Program-made: the position numbers and the translations under genes
Origin: Termitomyces sp. T153
Taxonomy: Eukaryota > Basidiomycota > Agaricomycetes > Agaricales > Lyophyllaceae
Length of the DNA stretch: 64,000 bases
Direction of reading: 5' to 3'
Assembly (NCBI GenBank): GCA_018296165.2
Contig: JACKQL020000081.1
Coordinates: 153,459 to 217,458, forward strand
The notes under the pieces: model-generated
The model's database searches: none
Told to the model about the DNA's origin: nothing
What the model saw: the letters and a program-made list of their open reading frames with translations, nothing else
In this document: positions 1 to 11,321 of the stretch, piece after piece
How the letters are laid out: every line of letters begins with the position of its first letter
Numbering within the stretch: the first letter of the stretch is position 1

Positions 1-26
1 AAGAAAAGCACATGTAGAGACAAACT

Positions 27-290
27 TTACATAGGCGGGAAGGTGAGTCGTCCATCAGCGGGTGTACCAAATATAACATCCGGATTGGTCGAGATCGCAG
101 CATACTCCCCCTGTGTCATCATAAATAAGCCAGTCATAATAGACAACATAAGAAAGCAAGGGCAAACCTCGAAGTCTTTTGTTACATTGCGCTCAAATCC
201 ATCATAGAAGAACGAGTTCTGTGCAAACCAGGCTAGATAAAATGAAAGTAGAGAATCACTGGATGTAACTTGATAAATTTGGATGTACAA
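27..290 (-). CDS. unrecognised ORF, possible 3' end of a host gene
   Basis: An 87-codon open frame near the window edge. It lies in DNA that still contains CG dinucleotides, unlike what follows, so it may be host sequence rather than transposon. I recognise no domain. A hydrophobic stretch in the middle (around FLMLSIMTGLFMM) could be one membrane segment. It may be the last exon of a gene or chance; upstream exons would have to lie in decayed DNA to the right, where none is visible. Confidence 0.2.
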   Translation of the reverse strand: MYIQIYQVTSSDSLLSFYLAWFAQNSFFYDGFERNVTKDFEVCPCFLMLSIMTGLFMMTQGEYAAISTNPDVIFGTPADGRLTFPPM

Positions 291-1325
291 GGAGTTCGAT
301 AGACATGGACATCAATTGGGTGAGAGGATGGGGTTGAATGTGTCTGAGGTGGCAATGAAGTCTGGTCATCACAGTGGTGTTAGCTTCAAAGATGATCACA
401 AAAGTCCATGAAAGAGGGTACGAACGAAGATCAGGGAATTGGGCTTGGAGAGTTTCAACAAAGTCATGCCATCTAAAGACATACCTGTTAAATAAATTGA
501 GTAGGTCAAGTATTCTCTAGTTCAGGTCAAGTATTACATATTTGCAGCAAAGAAGTCCTAAGAGTCAAAAAGTCAATCCATGTAGTCAGCTTCAGTGCAA
601 TGTTTTGACATATATGTACCTCATTTCCAACTTCAACAAAAGTCAATGCAAAAGGCTCGGGATGACCCAAAGACACACGGAGATCAGCTGAACAAGAGCA
701 TGTCAAAAGGTATCAGAAAAGTAGAAGGGAGAGCATTACCAGCTTCACTTGTCCCTTGAGCACCAATCACAAAGTTGATCTGATGGTAATGTAATGGTAT
801 TCGATTCATGGAACTGATTGTAGACAAATGATTGAACTGCACCTGATCAATGGTCTGCTGAATAAATGGCTTGAGGTCTGCTTCTGCAACACTGGTTCCA
901 CCCAGTGATCACACACTACACTGAGCACAATGATATGATGAATTTGTGGGCACCAGCATACCTGCCCAAACAGCCATAATGGGTATCATATTCAGATCCT
1001 CACAACAGAAGGAAGAAGTGAAAGGAAAATGGTAGAAGAAAGAGGTGGAGTAGATTGTTGAGGCTGTCACTTTGATTCCTGCATACATTGATTGAGTTGG
1101 AGAAGGAAAAGAAGAAGAAAGGAAGTTGACAAACCAAAGTACCTGGTGTTGGCAAATCTGAAGGGGTCAGTGTTGTCAGGTTCCACTGACCATGGGGGCT
1201 CAGCTTAATTAGGCAAGTCCTTACTAGGTGGATAGGAGGAGCAAAATTCTTGCTCCCCTCTCAGAGACAAACATGCTGGGACTGGACAGAGCCCCACAGA
1301 TTTTCAGATATATGCAGGCCAAGAA

Positions 1326-3720
1326 GTGAATGCTCCTTTGAACTGGTCTAGGGAACAAATTGTGGGTGGAGGAGAACCTGGACAAGGATCACCAGATAGT
1401 AATCCTGAGTCCTCCCCACACTTAACACCATGCTGTAGACCTCAGGCCCTGGGAGGAGGAGGTGGAGGTCCAAGAAGAAAACCACCTTTTCCTGGTTCTG
1501 GACCACCACCACCCCTGGGAGGGGGTCTACCTGGCCCAGGAGGATCAGATAATGGTCCCTCTAGCAAGAACAATGGTATGGGTTGCAGAGCTGCAAGGAG
1601 GAGGACTACAGTCCTCCATGAGAGACAGCCATGGCAGTTTTCAATTTCACTGCAACACCATGGATGCTTTACCCCTTTAAGAGTGGAAGAAGCCCATGAA
1701 TATCACTGTCAGATGATGCATGATTGTCCGAGAGTGGTGATGGAGCAGTTGCTTGTGGTCTGACTGGCAATACTAGAAGAACTCAAGCCAAGACAGAATG
1801 ATCCATTGAAAACAATCACTCCTTATGCAGGGTCTGCCAAGTTCAGCAAACTTGAAGACTGGCTAATGAGCATCTGCATGTTCTATACTGTAGCTCAGTA
1901 TGGTGGAGATGGGTGCAATTGCAAGAAAGTCCTGATCTTGATGGACTTTCTAACTGTGGGCATTCTGAAGTGGTACCTACAATATGTTATACATGTCAAT
2001 AGGGCCCAGTTCCACTGGAGGTTTGAGGATGTGATCTCCAAACTGTACAATTAATTTCTACAGGCTTCAACAATGCAAGATGCCTGCAATGCAGCATGTG
2101 CAGTTGAAGAAGAGGTGCAAGGCTTTTATGATGCCTTGCTCAACCATGCTCAAAGCATGCCCATGTTCCCCAACAAATTCACTATTCATGAGCATTTTTT
2201 GGAGGGGATACCCTTTGACATGCTTGTGGCACTAATATGCAATGGCAGACTGGCTCCCAAAGTGAACACAGTTTAGGAATTTGTCTCAGAGGCTAAGGCC
2301 TACTAGAATAGCATCAAGACTGCTGCACACTATTTAGAGTGCAGCAAGAAAAGTCAGTCAAAATGGCAGCTGTTGCTAGCAACAGCACAGTCTCCATTGA
2401 GTGGGACTGCACTGGCTAAGAGGACAGAGGTTACCACACAACATAGTTGGTTGTGGCTGTCTGGATCAGCTAGGAGGCCCACTCTGCACATGGCTTCAAG
2501 GCCTATGCAAACAAGAGGCAGTATGGGCCAGGGGCTTTCCTGACCTGAGACTGCAGTACAGGCAGCAAGGAAACACCTTGCTGCAGGGAAGAATCTGATG
2601 GCCATAGTGTCAGGCCAATCAGGCAAGGATGCTAGGCAGTCCACTAACTGTTATAAGTGCAGAAAGTCAGGGCATTTTGCACATGAATGTAGGGAGCTGG
2701 CTTGGGTGTGAGCAGCTCATGTCTGCCCTATCAGATGTGGGAGAGGCCAACAACAAGAAGAATAAAGAGCCTGCTGAGGCCAATGTCAATGATGTAGTTG
2801 AGTCCAACAAGACTCAGGAGCATGGGGAAGAGTATGTTGATTTGAAAACATACAACAATGAGTACTATACTTGTGGTAGTGACAGTGAGGGACTGTTTGC
2901 CCTCACAGAGATCTCTACTGGCAATTGTAAGGAGAAGGAACGTAGTAATGAGGTTTATATGTGAAAGGTGTAGCTTGTGGCATCTAAAGGTGCCATGGAC
3001 TGCCCAGTGCTGCCAGTATAAGACAAAGAATGTCTTGTCACTTGGATAGAGGTGAATAGCCACCAAGCATGGATGCTGTGGAACTCAGGGAGTACTACTT
3101 TTGGAATCACACCATCATTTGCTCATATGGCTGGTATACAGGTGGCACCATTGGCCACTCCCATCACCCTGCAGCTGGGGACAATTGGAAGTCATTCTAT
3201 AGTGGACTATAGTGCCAGGGTTACCATGAAGGTCCCAAGCAAGATTTGCAATGTCTATGTGGACATTGCAAACTTTGATTGCTACAACATAATTATAGGG
3301 ACACCATTCATGAGGACTCATAAGGTCCTCCTTGATTTAGCAAATGACCAGGTGTTCATGTAGTCATTGATGGGAAAGTGATGCCAGCTCACAAGTTGGA
3401 GCTGGAGGATGCCAATAGTCATGCATGACACTTTTGCACTGTGGAAAAGTGGCATAACAAGTGGCCCTTACTCTTTGGTGGACTCAAATGGCCCACCATG
3501 AAGTAGGTGGCAGATGAGGACAAGGTTTGGATGACTGAGAGTTTACTCAAGGACCACCTGCTGCTACTGATCTCAGAGGAAGAGTACCAAAAGAGTACTC
3601 TCCAGAGAGGGGGGAAGAGTATGCTAGAAGGTTTGAGTTGACCCTTCAGTGGCAAGGAAATGGAAGATTTGGGACAGACCAATCTCAAAGCCTACTCTTG
3701 AATGGGTGTATGATCCATAG
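1326..3720 (+). pseudogene. Ty3/gypsy gag-protease relic (plus strand)
   Basis: Broken frames of a gypsy-type gag and protease. The piece at 1,806-2,054 has the gag pattern LEDWL...WYLQYVIHVNRAQ, and 2,073-2,276 continues it (MQDACNA...FLEGIP). A CCHC zinc knuckle (CYKCRKSGHFAHEC) is encoded around 2,650-2,695. A retropepsin-like segment lies at 3,052-3,363, with LWNSGST where active enzymes have an aspartate and a conserved IIIGTPFM near its end. Stops and frame changes are frequent and CG is nearly absent. The frame can be followed weakly to about 3,720, where the minus-strand chromovirus begins; no matching pol appears to the right of 9,766. It is therefore a truncated, dead element. An open frame at 1,326-1,763 is rich in Pro and Gly and may be the gag N-terminus. 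Confidence 0.75.
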
Positions 3721-3724
3721 ATGC

Positions 3725-4073
3725 TGTAAGGGCAACCTCTGGAGCAATGGATCAGAGTCACACAACTAGCAGAGGGGAATCCAAAGTATATTAGCAGAGT
3801 AGACAATGATACAAATTGGTAACTAATACCTAGCAGAGGAGAATCCAAAGAGAACAAGTCTAAGGATCCCTGCTGCTTGGCATGGTGCATCAGCAGGTGG
3901 CAGAGGCATGGGAACTACTGTACAGGTGACCAGAGCTACTCCTAACCCTAGGGCAATGGTTGCTGAGGTAATATAGAGAACTCCAGGGTTCTAGAAAGAG
4001 CCTTGGAAATGTTGAACAAGCTGCAGAGGTGCTGGAACTAGTCACAGAGGTTGGAAATGGAAGTCCCCTGACA
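3725..4073 (-). repeat. 3' LTR of the chromovirus
   Basis: 349 bp, direct repeat of 9,400-9,766. Both carry the tracts CAGGTGACCAGAGCTACTCC and GGTTGGAAATGGAAGTCCCC near the right end. The ends are TG and CA, and the minus-strand polypurine tract lies immediately to its right. GATGC flanks the left end (3,720-3,724). Confidence 0.87.
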
Positions 4074-4239
4074 TCACTCCCCCTCTAGCATGTGGCATCT
4101 TGATGTGTGGGGTAGAAGAAGTCCCTGATTGCTTGGTCTGCTGGTGAGATGGGGTAGATTCCTCATATGACACACAGCATGTCTGGATGTCTCCAGTGGA
4201 GCTCCTTAACAAGTCCAGGGGCATGTACATTCTCCCATG

Positions 4240-4400
4240 GCTCCCAGGAAATATCCTTGATTCCATAGTCTTTCCACTTCACCTTGTACTGTTGTCATCT
4301 CTGGAATAAATGGCTGTCCAGAATTTCTTCCACTTCATACTCTTTGTTGTCATTGACCACCACCAGGGGTAGTGGAGGTGGCAGACATTGCCCTGGGATA
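4240..4400 (-). pseudogene. chromodomain at the end of the chromovirus pol
   Basis: The minus strand reads YEVEEILDSHLFQR, then an in-frame TGA, then YKVKWKDYGIKDISWEPWEN. This is a classic chromodomain (YxVExIL...VKWxxY...TWEPxxN pattern). Such domains direct integration to histone-marked chromatin. The TGA sits where CGA is expected, a direct product of CG-to-TG decay. Confidence 0.8.
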
Positions 4401-4477
4401 GGATCTTTAGGGGCCAGGGTAAGTTTGACCACATTGAACACCAGATGAAGCTGGCACATCCCCACAGGGAGTCAGAG

Positions 4478-5227
4478 TCAATAGGCCAAGGGTCCTACCT
4501 GTTGTTCCACTGTGAATGGCCCTAACTGGTGGTGTAAAAGCTTCTTTGAGGGATGAGTGGTTGTAATGTCAGAGGCATCCAGATAGACTTGATCCCTGGG
4601 CTGATATCTGCACTCCAGAGTCCTCCTGTAGTCATAGTATTGCACCATGTCATCTTTTGCCTTCACCAGTGCAGCCCAGGCCTCTTCTTGTGACCTCTTC
4701 ATCTGGTTCACAAATTCATTTACTGCCTCATTCTCTGAGGATCAGGCCCGGGGTTCAAAACCCATGCATAGGTGCTGTCCAGTATTGAGAAAGAATGGGG
4801 AAAATTGGGTGGACATGTGAACATGGTTGTTGTACTGGAATTTGGCATCAGGGAGGAGTTTGTCCCAGTCATCTTGGTGCTTGTTGCAGAAGAGGCAGAG
4901 ATACTGTTCCAACTCCTGGTTTACATGCTCTGTCTGGCTGTCAGACTGTGGATGGTAAGCAGTGGTGGTGTGGAGCTTCACTCCAAGCAGTTGGTAGAGC
5001 TCATAGGTGAACTCATGTTCCTCTGGTACAGGTTCATAGTGCTCATGGCAGAGCAGATGGTGTGGGCTGGAATGAAGTGTGCTCTCTTGCCATATAGGTC
5101 TACCACCACCATGATTCCATTGTAACCATGAGTGTTGGGGAGTTCTATGATGAAGTCCACAGATGCTACACTCCATCATTCCACAGGCACTGGTAGTGAG
5201 TGTAACTGTCCATAGGGGAGTTGGCAT
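4478..5227 (-). pseudogene. chromovirus integrase relic
   Basis: Minus-strand frames 5,227-4,742, 5,160-4,978 and 4,711-4,478 give integrase core segments: DFIIELPNTHGYNGIMVVVDLYGKRAHFIP, AYHPQSDSQTEHVNQELEQYL and the C-terminal QPRDQVYLDASDI. Residues of the DDE core are visible, but the frame shifts between pieces. Integrase inserts the cDNA into the chromosome. Confidence 0.82.
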
Positions 5228-5559
5228 TGGGGCTTGGTCTGGAGGCAGAGATTGCAGGTACTAGTGTAGGATCCAATGTACTAGGACATCTGGGGCCACC
5301 AGTAGTTCCATGATACTAACTCTAGTGTCTTCCACCATCTGGAGTGCCCTGCAATTTGGGAGTCATGGTGTTGCTCCACAATCCTCCAATAGAGCTCTGG
5401 GATGTTGGGGATGTAGATATGGTCTCAGAAGGTCAGGATTCCATCTCAAAGGGCCCATTCATCAGCATGGACCACCTTAACACCAGTAGCATGCCCTGAC
5501 TTCAGTGTCCAAGCAGCCTGCACCACAAGCTCCTCCTGTTGACCATCCCTATTACCCTG

Positions 5560-6600
5560 TCAGATGTCCTGGAGAATGTCCACCTCTGCTCTGTTAACAA
5601 CTAGGCCCTCCATGGCTTGGATCACAAACAATTTGGGGCAGAGGAGCACAATGTTACTGTTATCACCTTTTCCCATTCTATGGTCTGCCCTCCAAGATAG
5701 GGCATCTGGTTTCCCTATGCTATGGCCAGGCTTGTGGTGCAAGGAGAAGTTGAAGTTGGCAAAGTAGAGAGACCATTGGGCCTGCTGGTGATTGAGCTTC
5801 TTGGCTGTCTGGAAGTATTTAAGGTTCTTATGATCCATCCAGACCTCAAACTTGTGCCACATGCCTTCCAGGAAGTGCTGCCACTCCTCAAATGACTGGA
5901 TGATGGCCAACATCTTCTTATCATGGATCTTGTAGTTCTGCTCCACTACATTCAGGCTTTTGGAGTAAAAGGCCACCAGGTGCCACTTCCTGTCCTCTGG
6001 AAATTGCTGTGAGAGCACCACTCCAGTGGCAAAGTTGGAGCTGTTGGCCTTTATGTGGAAGAGAGAGTTGTCATCTGGGAAGAGGAGAACAAGTCTGGAG
6101 GTCATGGCACACTTGAGAGTGTCAAAGGCCATCTGCTCTGGAGGTCTCCAGCTCCACATAACATCTTTTTCTGTGAGATCAAACAGCAGGTGGGCATAAT
6201 GTGAGAAGTCCTGGATGAATCTCTGGTAGAAGTTTGCAAAACCAAGGAATGCCTGTACCTTCTTCTTGTTCCAGGGCTCTGGCCACTCTGCCATACCTGC
6301 TACCTTCACTGGGTCCATCTCCACAGTTCCATGGGAGATGATTAGGCCAAAGTACTCAATCTGGGTTTGTTCAAACTCACACTTCTCCAGCTTGAGGTAG
6401 AGCTGGTGCCAGCAGAGGCATTCTAGAACAAAACAAGTGATCTGATGGTGTTCTTCTAGCATTTTGGTGTAGATGATGTTGTTGAGGTACATGCACACTA
6501 CACTCTCCACAATGAGGTCCCAGAAGATGTTGTTCTTCATGGTCTGGAAGGTGGCTGGGCTGTTGGTGAGACTGAAGAACATAACAAGTGGCTCAAACAA
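5560..6600 (-). pseudogene. chromovirus RT palm and RNase H with catalytic Asp replaced by Asn
   Basis: A 346-residue open frame. The polymerase box that should contain two adjacent aspartates reads YLNNI. Downstream come the RT thumb (FLGFANFYQRFIQDFSHYA) and the RNase H domain, whose conserved aspartate motif reads KANSSNFATG, again Asn for Asp. The codons are AAC preceded by C, as expected if CGAC became CAAC. Both polymerase and RNase H activity must be lost even though this frame is long and open. The similarity to basidiomycete gypsy pol is strong. Confidence 0.88.
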
Positions 6601-7154
6601 TTGCTAGTTGGTCCAGAAGGCCACCTTCCACTCATCTCCCTCCTGAATGTGCACATTGTTGTAACTCCACTGGATGTCCAGTTTAGTGAAGTATCATGTG
6701 CCCCAGAGGTTGTTGATGAGCTCAGAGATGAGGGAGAGAGGATAGCAACTCTTTACTATCATGGCATTGAGTACCCAATAGTCCTGTACCAGAGAGGGCC
6801 ATCCTTCTTTTTGATAGAGAAGACCAAAGAAGCCATTGGGGATTTGGATAGATGGATCCAACCAGAGTCCAAGTTCTCCTGGAGGAAGGCATCAACCTCA
6901 TCCTGCTCTCTGGGCATGAGGGAGTAGACCTTACAGCTGGAGGGTGCTGAGTTGGGCAGCAGTTCAATGGTGTGGTCCCACCTCTTGCACTCCAAAAGTG
7001 AGTCAAAGGAGGCCTTGGAGAACATGTCCTCAAATGCATGCAAGTAGGGGGGTACTACATTCTGGAACTCTTGAGGCATGGCATTGGCAGCAAAGGCCTG
7101 GGCCAGCCACTGGGATGTAGTCTGGCTAGCCCTAATCTCCATGACAGAGGGCAA
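6601..7154 (-). pseudogene. chromovirus reverse transcriptase, N-terminal part
   Basis: The minus-strand frame contains the linker and first RT motifs: FEDMFSKASFDSLLE, WDHTIELLPNSAPSS, REQDEVDAFLQENLDSGW and KSPMASLVFSIKKKDG. These match the start of gypsy RT domains. The reading frame then breaks (about 6,759-6,600) before the palm domain resumes at 6,600. RT copies the element's RNA into DNA. Confidence 0.8.
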
Positions 7155-8070
7155 CAGATAAACAGTGGTAATATAAATTTGATCCCCTGCCTCTATTGCT
7201 TCATCCAGGAGCTCTGCTTTGCATATACCACCAAACTCCCCTCCATACTCCTCCAGAGCTCTGCTGTTGCTCTGATCATCCTTGTAGAGGGCCTCCCTAT
7301 AAGAGAATGCCAGAGGCAGGGAGTTCAGGAGGTCTAGATCAGCAAAGGGGAGAAGGCCGGCATGACATGTTTGGATGGCTGCATGCTCTCAGACTTGAGT
7401 CTGATGCTGTGCTCTGGCCTCCATGGCACAGGCAGAGCACTTCCTGGAGCATCTACTCATGGTCACCTCTCCTTTAATCCAATTGACCTTGGGGTTATGC
7501 TCTTAGAACCACATGAACCCAAGAATCATGTCTTGCCTTCCCAAGCTGGTGACAGCAAATATGGCACACTTTGTGTAGTTCCAATAGTAGAGAACCAGGT
7601 TGACCATGGAGCTAATTGTGCCCACTTCATTGGGTGTTCCATTGATGTTGTAGACAGGAATGGGCTTGAGAAGGGGTGTGTGGTCAAACCATGGTGTTTG
7701 ACAAACTCTGAGTCCATAAAAAGTCCCATTGCTCCACTGTCCAGGAGAGCTGCAACTCTGCGGTTTTGCTAGGTGTCCATTGTCTTGATCTCCACATTGA
7801 AGCACAAGGAATGGGCTGATGAGCCACAGGCCATCACATACTGTCAGGGCATTCAGCATGCCCAAGCAGGGCTGTGCTGTTGGACCTTCAGAGGTGTCAG
7901 AGAGCTTGGCAGGAGCTCTGGAGTTAGTGTTTGTATGTCTGGAAGGGGGCTTTGATGTTCTTCTGTCTCAGAATGAAGGGCATTGGAAAAGGCAGTTTCA
8001 TCTTCTATCAACAGACAAGAGAACCTGTTAGCACCTAGCAATGGAGGCATACACCTCATCCATTGCTTGA

Positions 8071-9263
8071 CTAAAAATCCCCCTCTAGCTCCGGAGGTGA
8101 GGTGCTCACGTTGGCTTCTTCCAGGGTCAACTCCAATAAGGGCTTGTCCAGCATTGGAGCTCCAGCAGCATCTTTTGCAGCCAGGAGCTGCAAGAAAAGT
8201 TCCTCCTGCTCTGCTGTGAAAAGATAGCAGACCTCTAGGCCCAGGAGACAGTGCTGTGCAAAGTTCCCAGGCTTCTTGCATCTCTGGCATAACAGTGGGG
8301 CTACGTGGAGTTGTCGGGCCATGTCCATATCCATGGGAATCTCTGGGGGTAGGGGACAAGTGGCAGGGGCAGCTGGAGCAAGGGCTAGTGCTGGGTGAGT
8401 AGGTGCAGGGTGGCAGAAGTTGCTGACCAGAGCAGAGTGCATTATGGAATGGGGGCGGCAGAGCTCCCTCTGTATCTCCATGAGCTGCCATTGGTCCCAG
8501 GCCACCTCATACCACAACACAATCTTTTCATCATTGGGGTGGCCCTCTGCCAGATTGTCAATGCATTCCACCAAGGTGGGGTGCAAGCCATCCTGGAAGG
8601 TGAGGCATAGCTGGAGGCTGTCAGGGTAGGTGGCCTGTTCAACCAGGGCTTGAAATGAGTTGATGTACTCATTCAACATATGCTTCCCTTGTCCATACTG
8701 CTCCCTGTCATGCAGCATCAGTGCTGCCATCTTGGCAGGGTCCAATGGAAAAAACTCCATGCAAAGTCCTTCTTGAAGGCAGCCCAGTCCAGGAAGCTCC
8801 CCACACCTCTAGAATGGTGGAAAACTTGCAGCACATAAGTGGAGGCATGTCCAGTCTTCATGTATGACAGCACCCAGGCTATTTTCAATGCATCAGAGTC
8901 AAAAATGTCCCTACTGAGGTGGATGTAGGTGAGGCAGGACTGTAGGAATTGCTCCCCACTGGAGCGAGTGCCATCATATGCATCTGGCAGCACTGGGCAA
9001 GGGATTTGTGGCTGCAGGGTCACTGGAGCCACCAGAGTGGGTGCCATGGCAGGCAGAGCTGGTTCCTTGGCCATGGGAGGAGTGGAGTTAGGGCTTAAGC
9101 ATTCTGGCAATGCCTGGAGGGACTGGGAGATAAGATCTGTTGTCTGATGGAGGGTAGAGAGTTTGGTCATATGGTGGGTGAGAGATGATTGCATTAATTG
9201 CACCTGGGTTTCTAGGTGGAGCAGGCAAGTCCAGGCTTTGTCCTGCAGAGCTGGGGCCTCCAA
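8071..9263 (-). pseudogene. chromovirus gag relic
   Basis: Two overlapping minus-strand frames (9,263-8,718 and 8,760-8,071) together cover the gag protein. The first has the capsid-type segment LPDAYDGTRSSGEQFLQSCL. The second has REQYGQGKHMLNEYINSF and a zinc knuckle CQRCKKPGNFAQHC whose expected histidine is asparagine. Gag packages the element's RNA. The frame break between the two pieces, the altered knuckle and the missing CG sites mark it as dead. Confidence 0.8.
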
Positions 9264-9399
9264 GGGTGTGTCTGGGTTGGCAAGCTAAGACATAGAACTC
9301 TGCAATGCTTAATCCTGGTGGAGAAGTGATGGATAGTGGCTTGGAGGTTCCTTGCAGCTATGCAGGGCTTTTGGGCCAGTTTTATGAGACTTGTTCCAC

Positions 9400-9766
9400 T
9401 GTAAGAGCAACCTCTGCAGCAATGGATTGGAGTCATGCAGCTAGCAGAGGGGGATCCAAAGTATATTAGCAGAGTAGATGATGATACAAATTGGTAACTA
9501 ATCACCTAGCAGAGGGGAATCCAAAGAGAACAAGTCTAAGGATCCCCACTGCTTGATGCAGTGCATCAGCAGGCAGTGGAGGTGTGGGAACTACTGTACA
9601 GGTGACCAGAGCTACTCCTAACCCTAGAGCAATGGTTGCTGAGGGAATATGGAGAACTCTGGAGTTCAGAGATCTCTGGGGCTCTTTTCAGAACCCCAGA
9701 GATGTCAAACAAGCTGTGGAGGTGCTGGAACCAGTCACAGAGGTTGGAAATGGAAGTCCCCTGACA
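9400..9766 (-). repeat. 5' LTR of the chromovirus
   Basis: 367 bp, partner of 3,725-4,073, with several substitutions and indels between the two, so insertion is not recent. On the minus strand the sequence just inside it begins GTGGAACAAGTC, a plausible primer binding site. Confidence 0.87.
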
Positions 9767-10205
9767 CCCAGCAGATGCCAATAGGGTATTACAGGTTTTA
9801 CACCAAGAACAAGTGTTCAAACCCCCATAGTTGCAAAAAATCCACTCCTCATTTGGCACATATGACAACTACCACTGGCTTTAGCAAGGACCTCACATAC
9901 CATGGGGGCATCACAACACCCCACATCTGCACAGCACAACAGGAATTTTACTGGTCTCAAATTACCCCTACCTTAAAAATCCATACTAACCCTAACCTAC
10001 CTACCTTTGATCTATCTTTGAGCCTATTGCAACATGAACCTGCTACTATATATGCCACCACAATCTCTGCAAGGAAAGTTCTACTATAAAATATTACATA
10101 AAAATTGATACACAAACATGCTACACCCTGTACAAGGTACTGTACATTGGCCTACTGGCCCATATGTTAGCTCAGCATTGTAGCCCTGTCAGCATTAAAA
10201 CAGAA

Positions 10206-10226
10206 ATCATCATCATCATCATCATC
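10206..10226 (+). repeat. (ATC)7 microsatellite
   Basis: Seven ATC units followed by AAAAG. It sits about 440 bp right of the LTR element in CG-poor sequence and could be the tail of a non-LTR or SINE-like insertion, but no body is recognisable. Confidence 0.7.
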
Positions 10227-10519
10227 AAAAGAGAAAGACAGCTTATACTCCAAAATTTCATCCATGAAGGGCACCCTCCTCAGCTGCACCACCCACTACT
10301 CTCCAGTTTCTTTGTCTACAAATTACACTTCATGAACATACTACTGCAATATGGACTCTATTCACATGTGATAATCCTGTTAAATTTTGATTTGATGGTA
10401 AATTTTGCCTTCCCAATATTCCCACCATGACTCTACTACAGCTTGTCAAGATGGTGTACAGGACATGAATCAGTTCCCTAAAAAGAACTACCAAGATCAC
10501 CTGCACTTTATGTTTCTTA

Positions 10520-10860
10520 GTGGGCCAAATGTATCTCCCTTCTGCCAGCACAATGGACTTTTCAGCCCACTATGATCAGCAAGTATGTGATCCCTGCACA
10601 TACTTCTATTGTCCCAAACATCTGTGCTGTGCACCAGCATGACAATAACTGGCCTGATGCCCAGAAGTTCAGTCCATACCACTTCATCAGTATGTGCCAG
10701 AAAGCTGTGAACAATATTCCTTTTGGCATGGGCCCACATCAATGTGTTGCCCAGCAATTCTTGCTCTTTGAGGTATTTGTGCATTCATACGGCTCATGCA
10801 ATGCACCTAACACAGACAATTACAGCAACAAGCACCTTTGTGTATGCTTCTCTTGAACTA
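10520..10860 (+). pseudogene. decayed cytochrome P450 C-terminal fragment
   Basis: The frame beginning at 10,572 encodes the end of a P450: KYVIPAHTSIVPNICAVH, then WPDAQKFSPYHF (the usual WPDxxxFxPxRF region) and the heme-binding loop FGMGPHQCVAQ, whose cysteine ligand is kept but where the usual Arg is His and a Gly is Ala. Both changes fit CG-to-CA or other G-to-A transitions. No upstream two thirds of the enzyme is visible. It is a relic of a host gene caught in the transposon block. It is distinct from the intact P450 at 24.2-26.3 kb. Confidence 0.65.
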
Positions 10861-11086
10861 CAATTGGTCATCTTGAAGAATAGTCTGCATGCAGAACAGG
10901 TCCAAAATGAGTTTGGAGCATTTGAGCTTAGCATCTTCATGCTCTTGATATCAACTTTGTTCAATGGACCTACTAGTACTTGTGCTGCAATAGAGACAGA
11001 GCTATTTTATTTAGTCCAAAGACATTTGGTTTTACATTCAACCTGACAGTGTGACTTCCTAACAGATCTGGATTGACGCAGAGCTG

Positions 11087-11321
11087 TTACCTATGTAAAT
11101 GAAAAGAGAGATTGTAAGTAACATCATACCTCTTTGGATACCCGCAATATCTCCTCAAGACCCTCGTCATTATTCCAGAAGCTCGACACATCAGGAACGG
11201 CAGCATCAATTCGACATTCTTCACCGGTGACAACATTGAATCCCTCAAGAGGCTGAACAATGGACTGACTCTTTTGTCTATCCTCAACAAGGAATTTCTT
11301 CACACCATTCTTCTTGTTCAT
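11087..11321 (-). pseudogene. truncated host gene, first exon beside the transposon block
   Basis: The minus strand encodes MNKKNGVKKFLVEDRQKSQS... to ...GLEEILRVSKE (about 64 residues), followed by a good donor (GTATGA), a 39-nt intron ending TTTACATAG, and a short exon reading VTALRQSRSVRK. That second exon enters CG-free sequence at about 11,060. The first exon has normal CG content. I do not recognise the family. The likely explanation is a host gene whose downstream part was replaced by transposon insertion. It could also be a short protein that stops near 11,005. Confidence 0.4.

Larger units (their letters stand above)
3725..9766 (-). mobile_element. complete but dead Ty3/gypsy chromovirus with two LTRs
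   Basis: An LTR retrotransposon on the minus strand, about 6 kb long. Two direct repeats of about 350-367 bp (3,725-4,073 and 9,400-9,766) begin TGTAAG and end TGACA on the plus strand. Between them, read right to left, are gag (about 9,263-8,071), a CCHC-like knuckle, RT (7,154 to about 6,200), RNase H, integrase and a chromodomain (about 4,390-4,250). That order identifies a chromovirus. A purine-rich tract (minus-strand GAGGGGGAGTGA, about 4,074-4,087) abuts the 3' LTR as a polypurine tract, and TGG lies one base inside the 5' LTR as a plausible primer site. All reading frames carry stops or catalytic changes, so the copy is inactive. Confidence 0.88.
430..11062. repeat. CpG-depleted transposon block
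   Basis: Over more than 10 kb I find by eye fewer than about twenty CG dinucleotides, whereas TG and CA are abundant. DNA from about 11,063 rightwards has ordinary CG density. The block contains gag, protease, reverse transcriptase, RNase H, integrase and chromodomain relics on both strands plus a P450 fragment. The pattern is that expected from long-term cytosine methylation and deamination of repeats. Stretches 430-1,325 and 9,767-10,200 hold no recognisable gene. Confidence 0.85.

Noticed and set aside
3725..9766. A functional retrotransposon, given the 346-codon pol frame
   Set aside because: Catalytic Asp residues of RT and RNase H are Asn, the gag knuckle lacks its His, the chromodomain has a stop and frames are broken.
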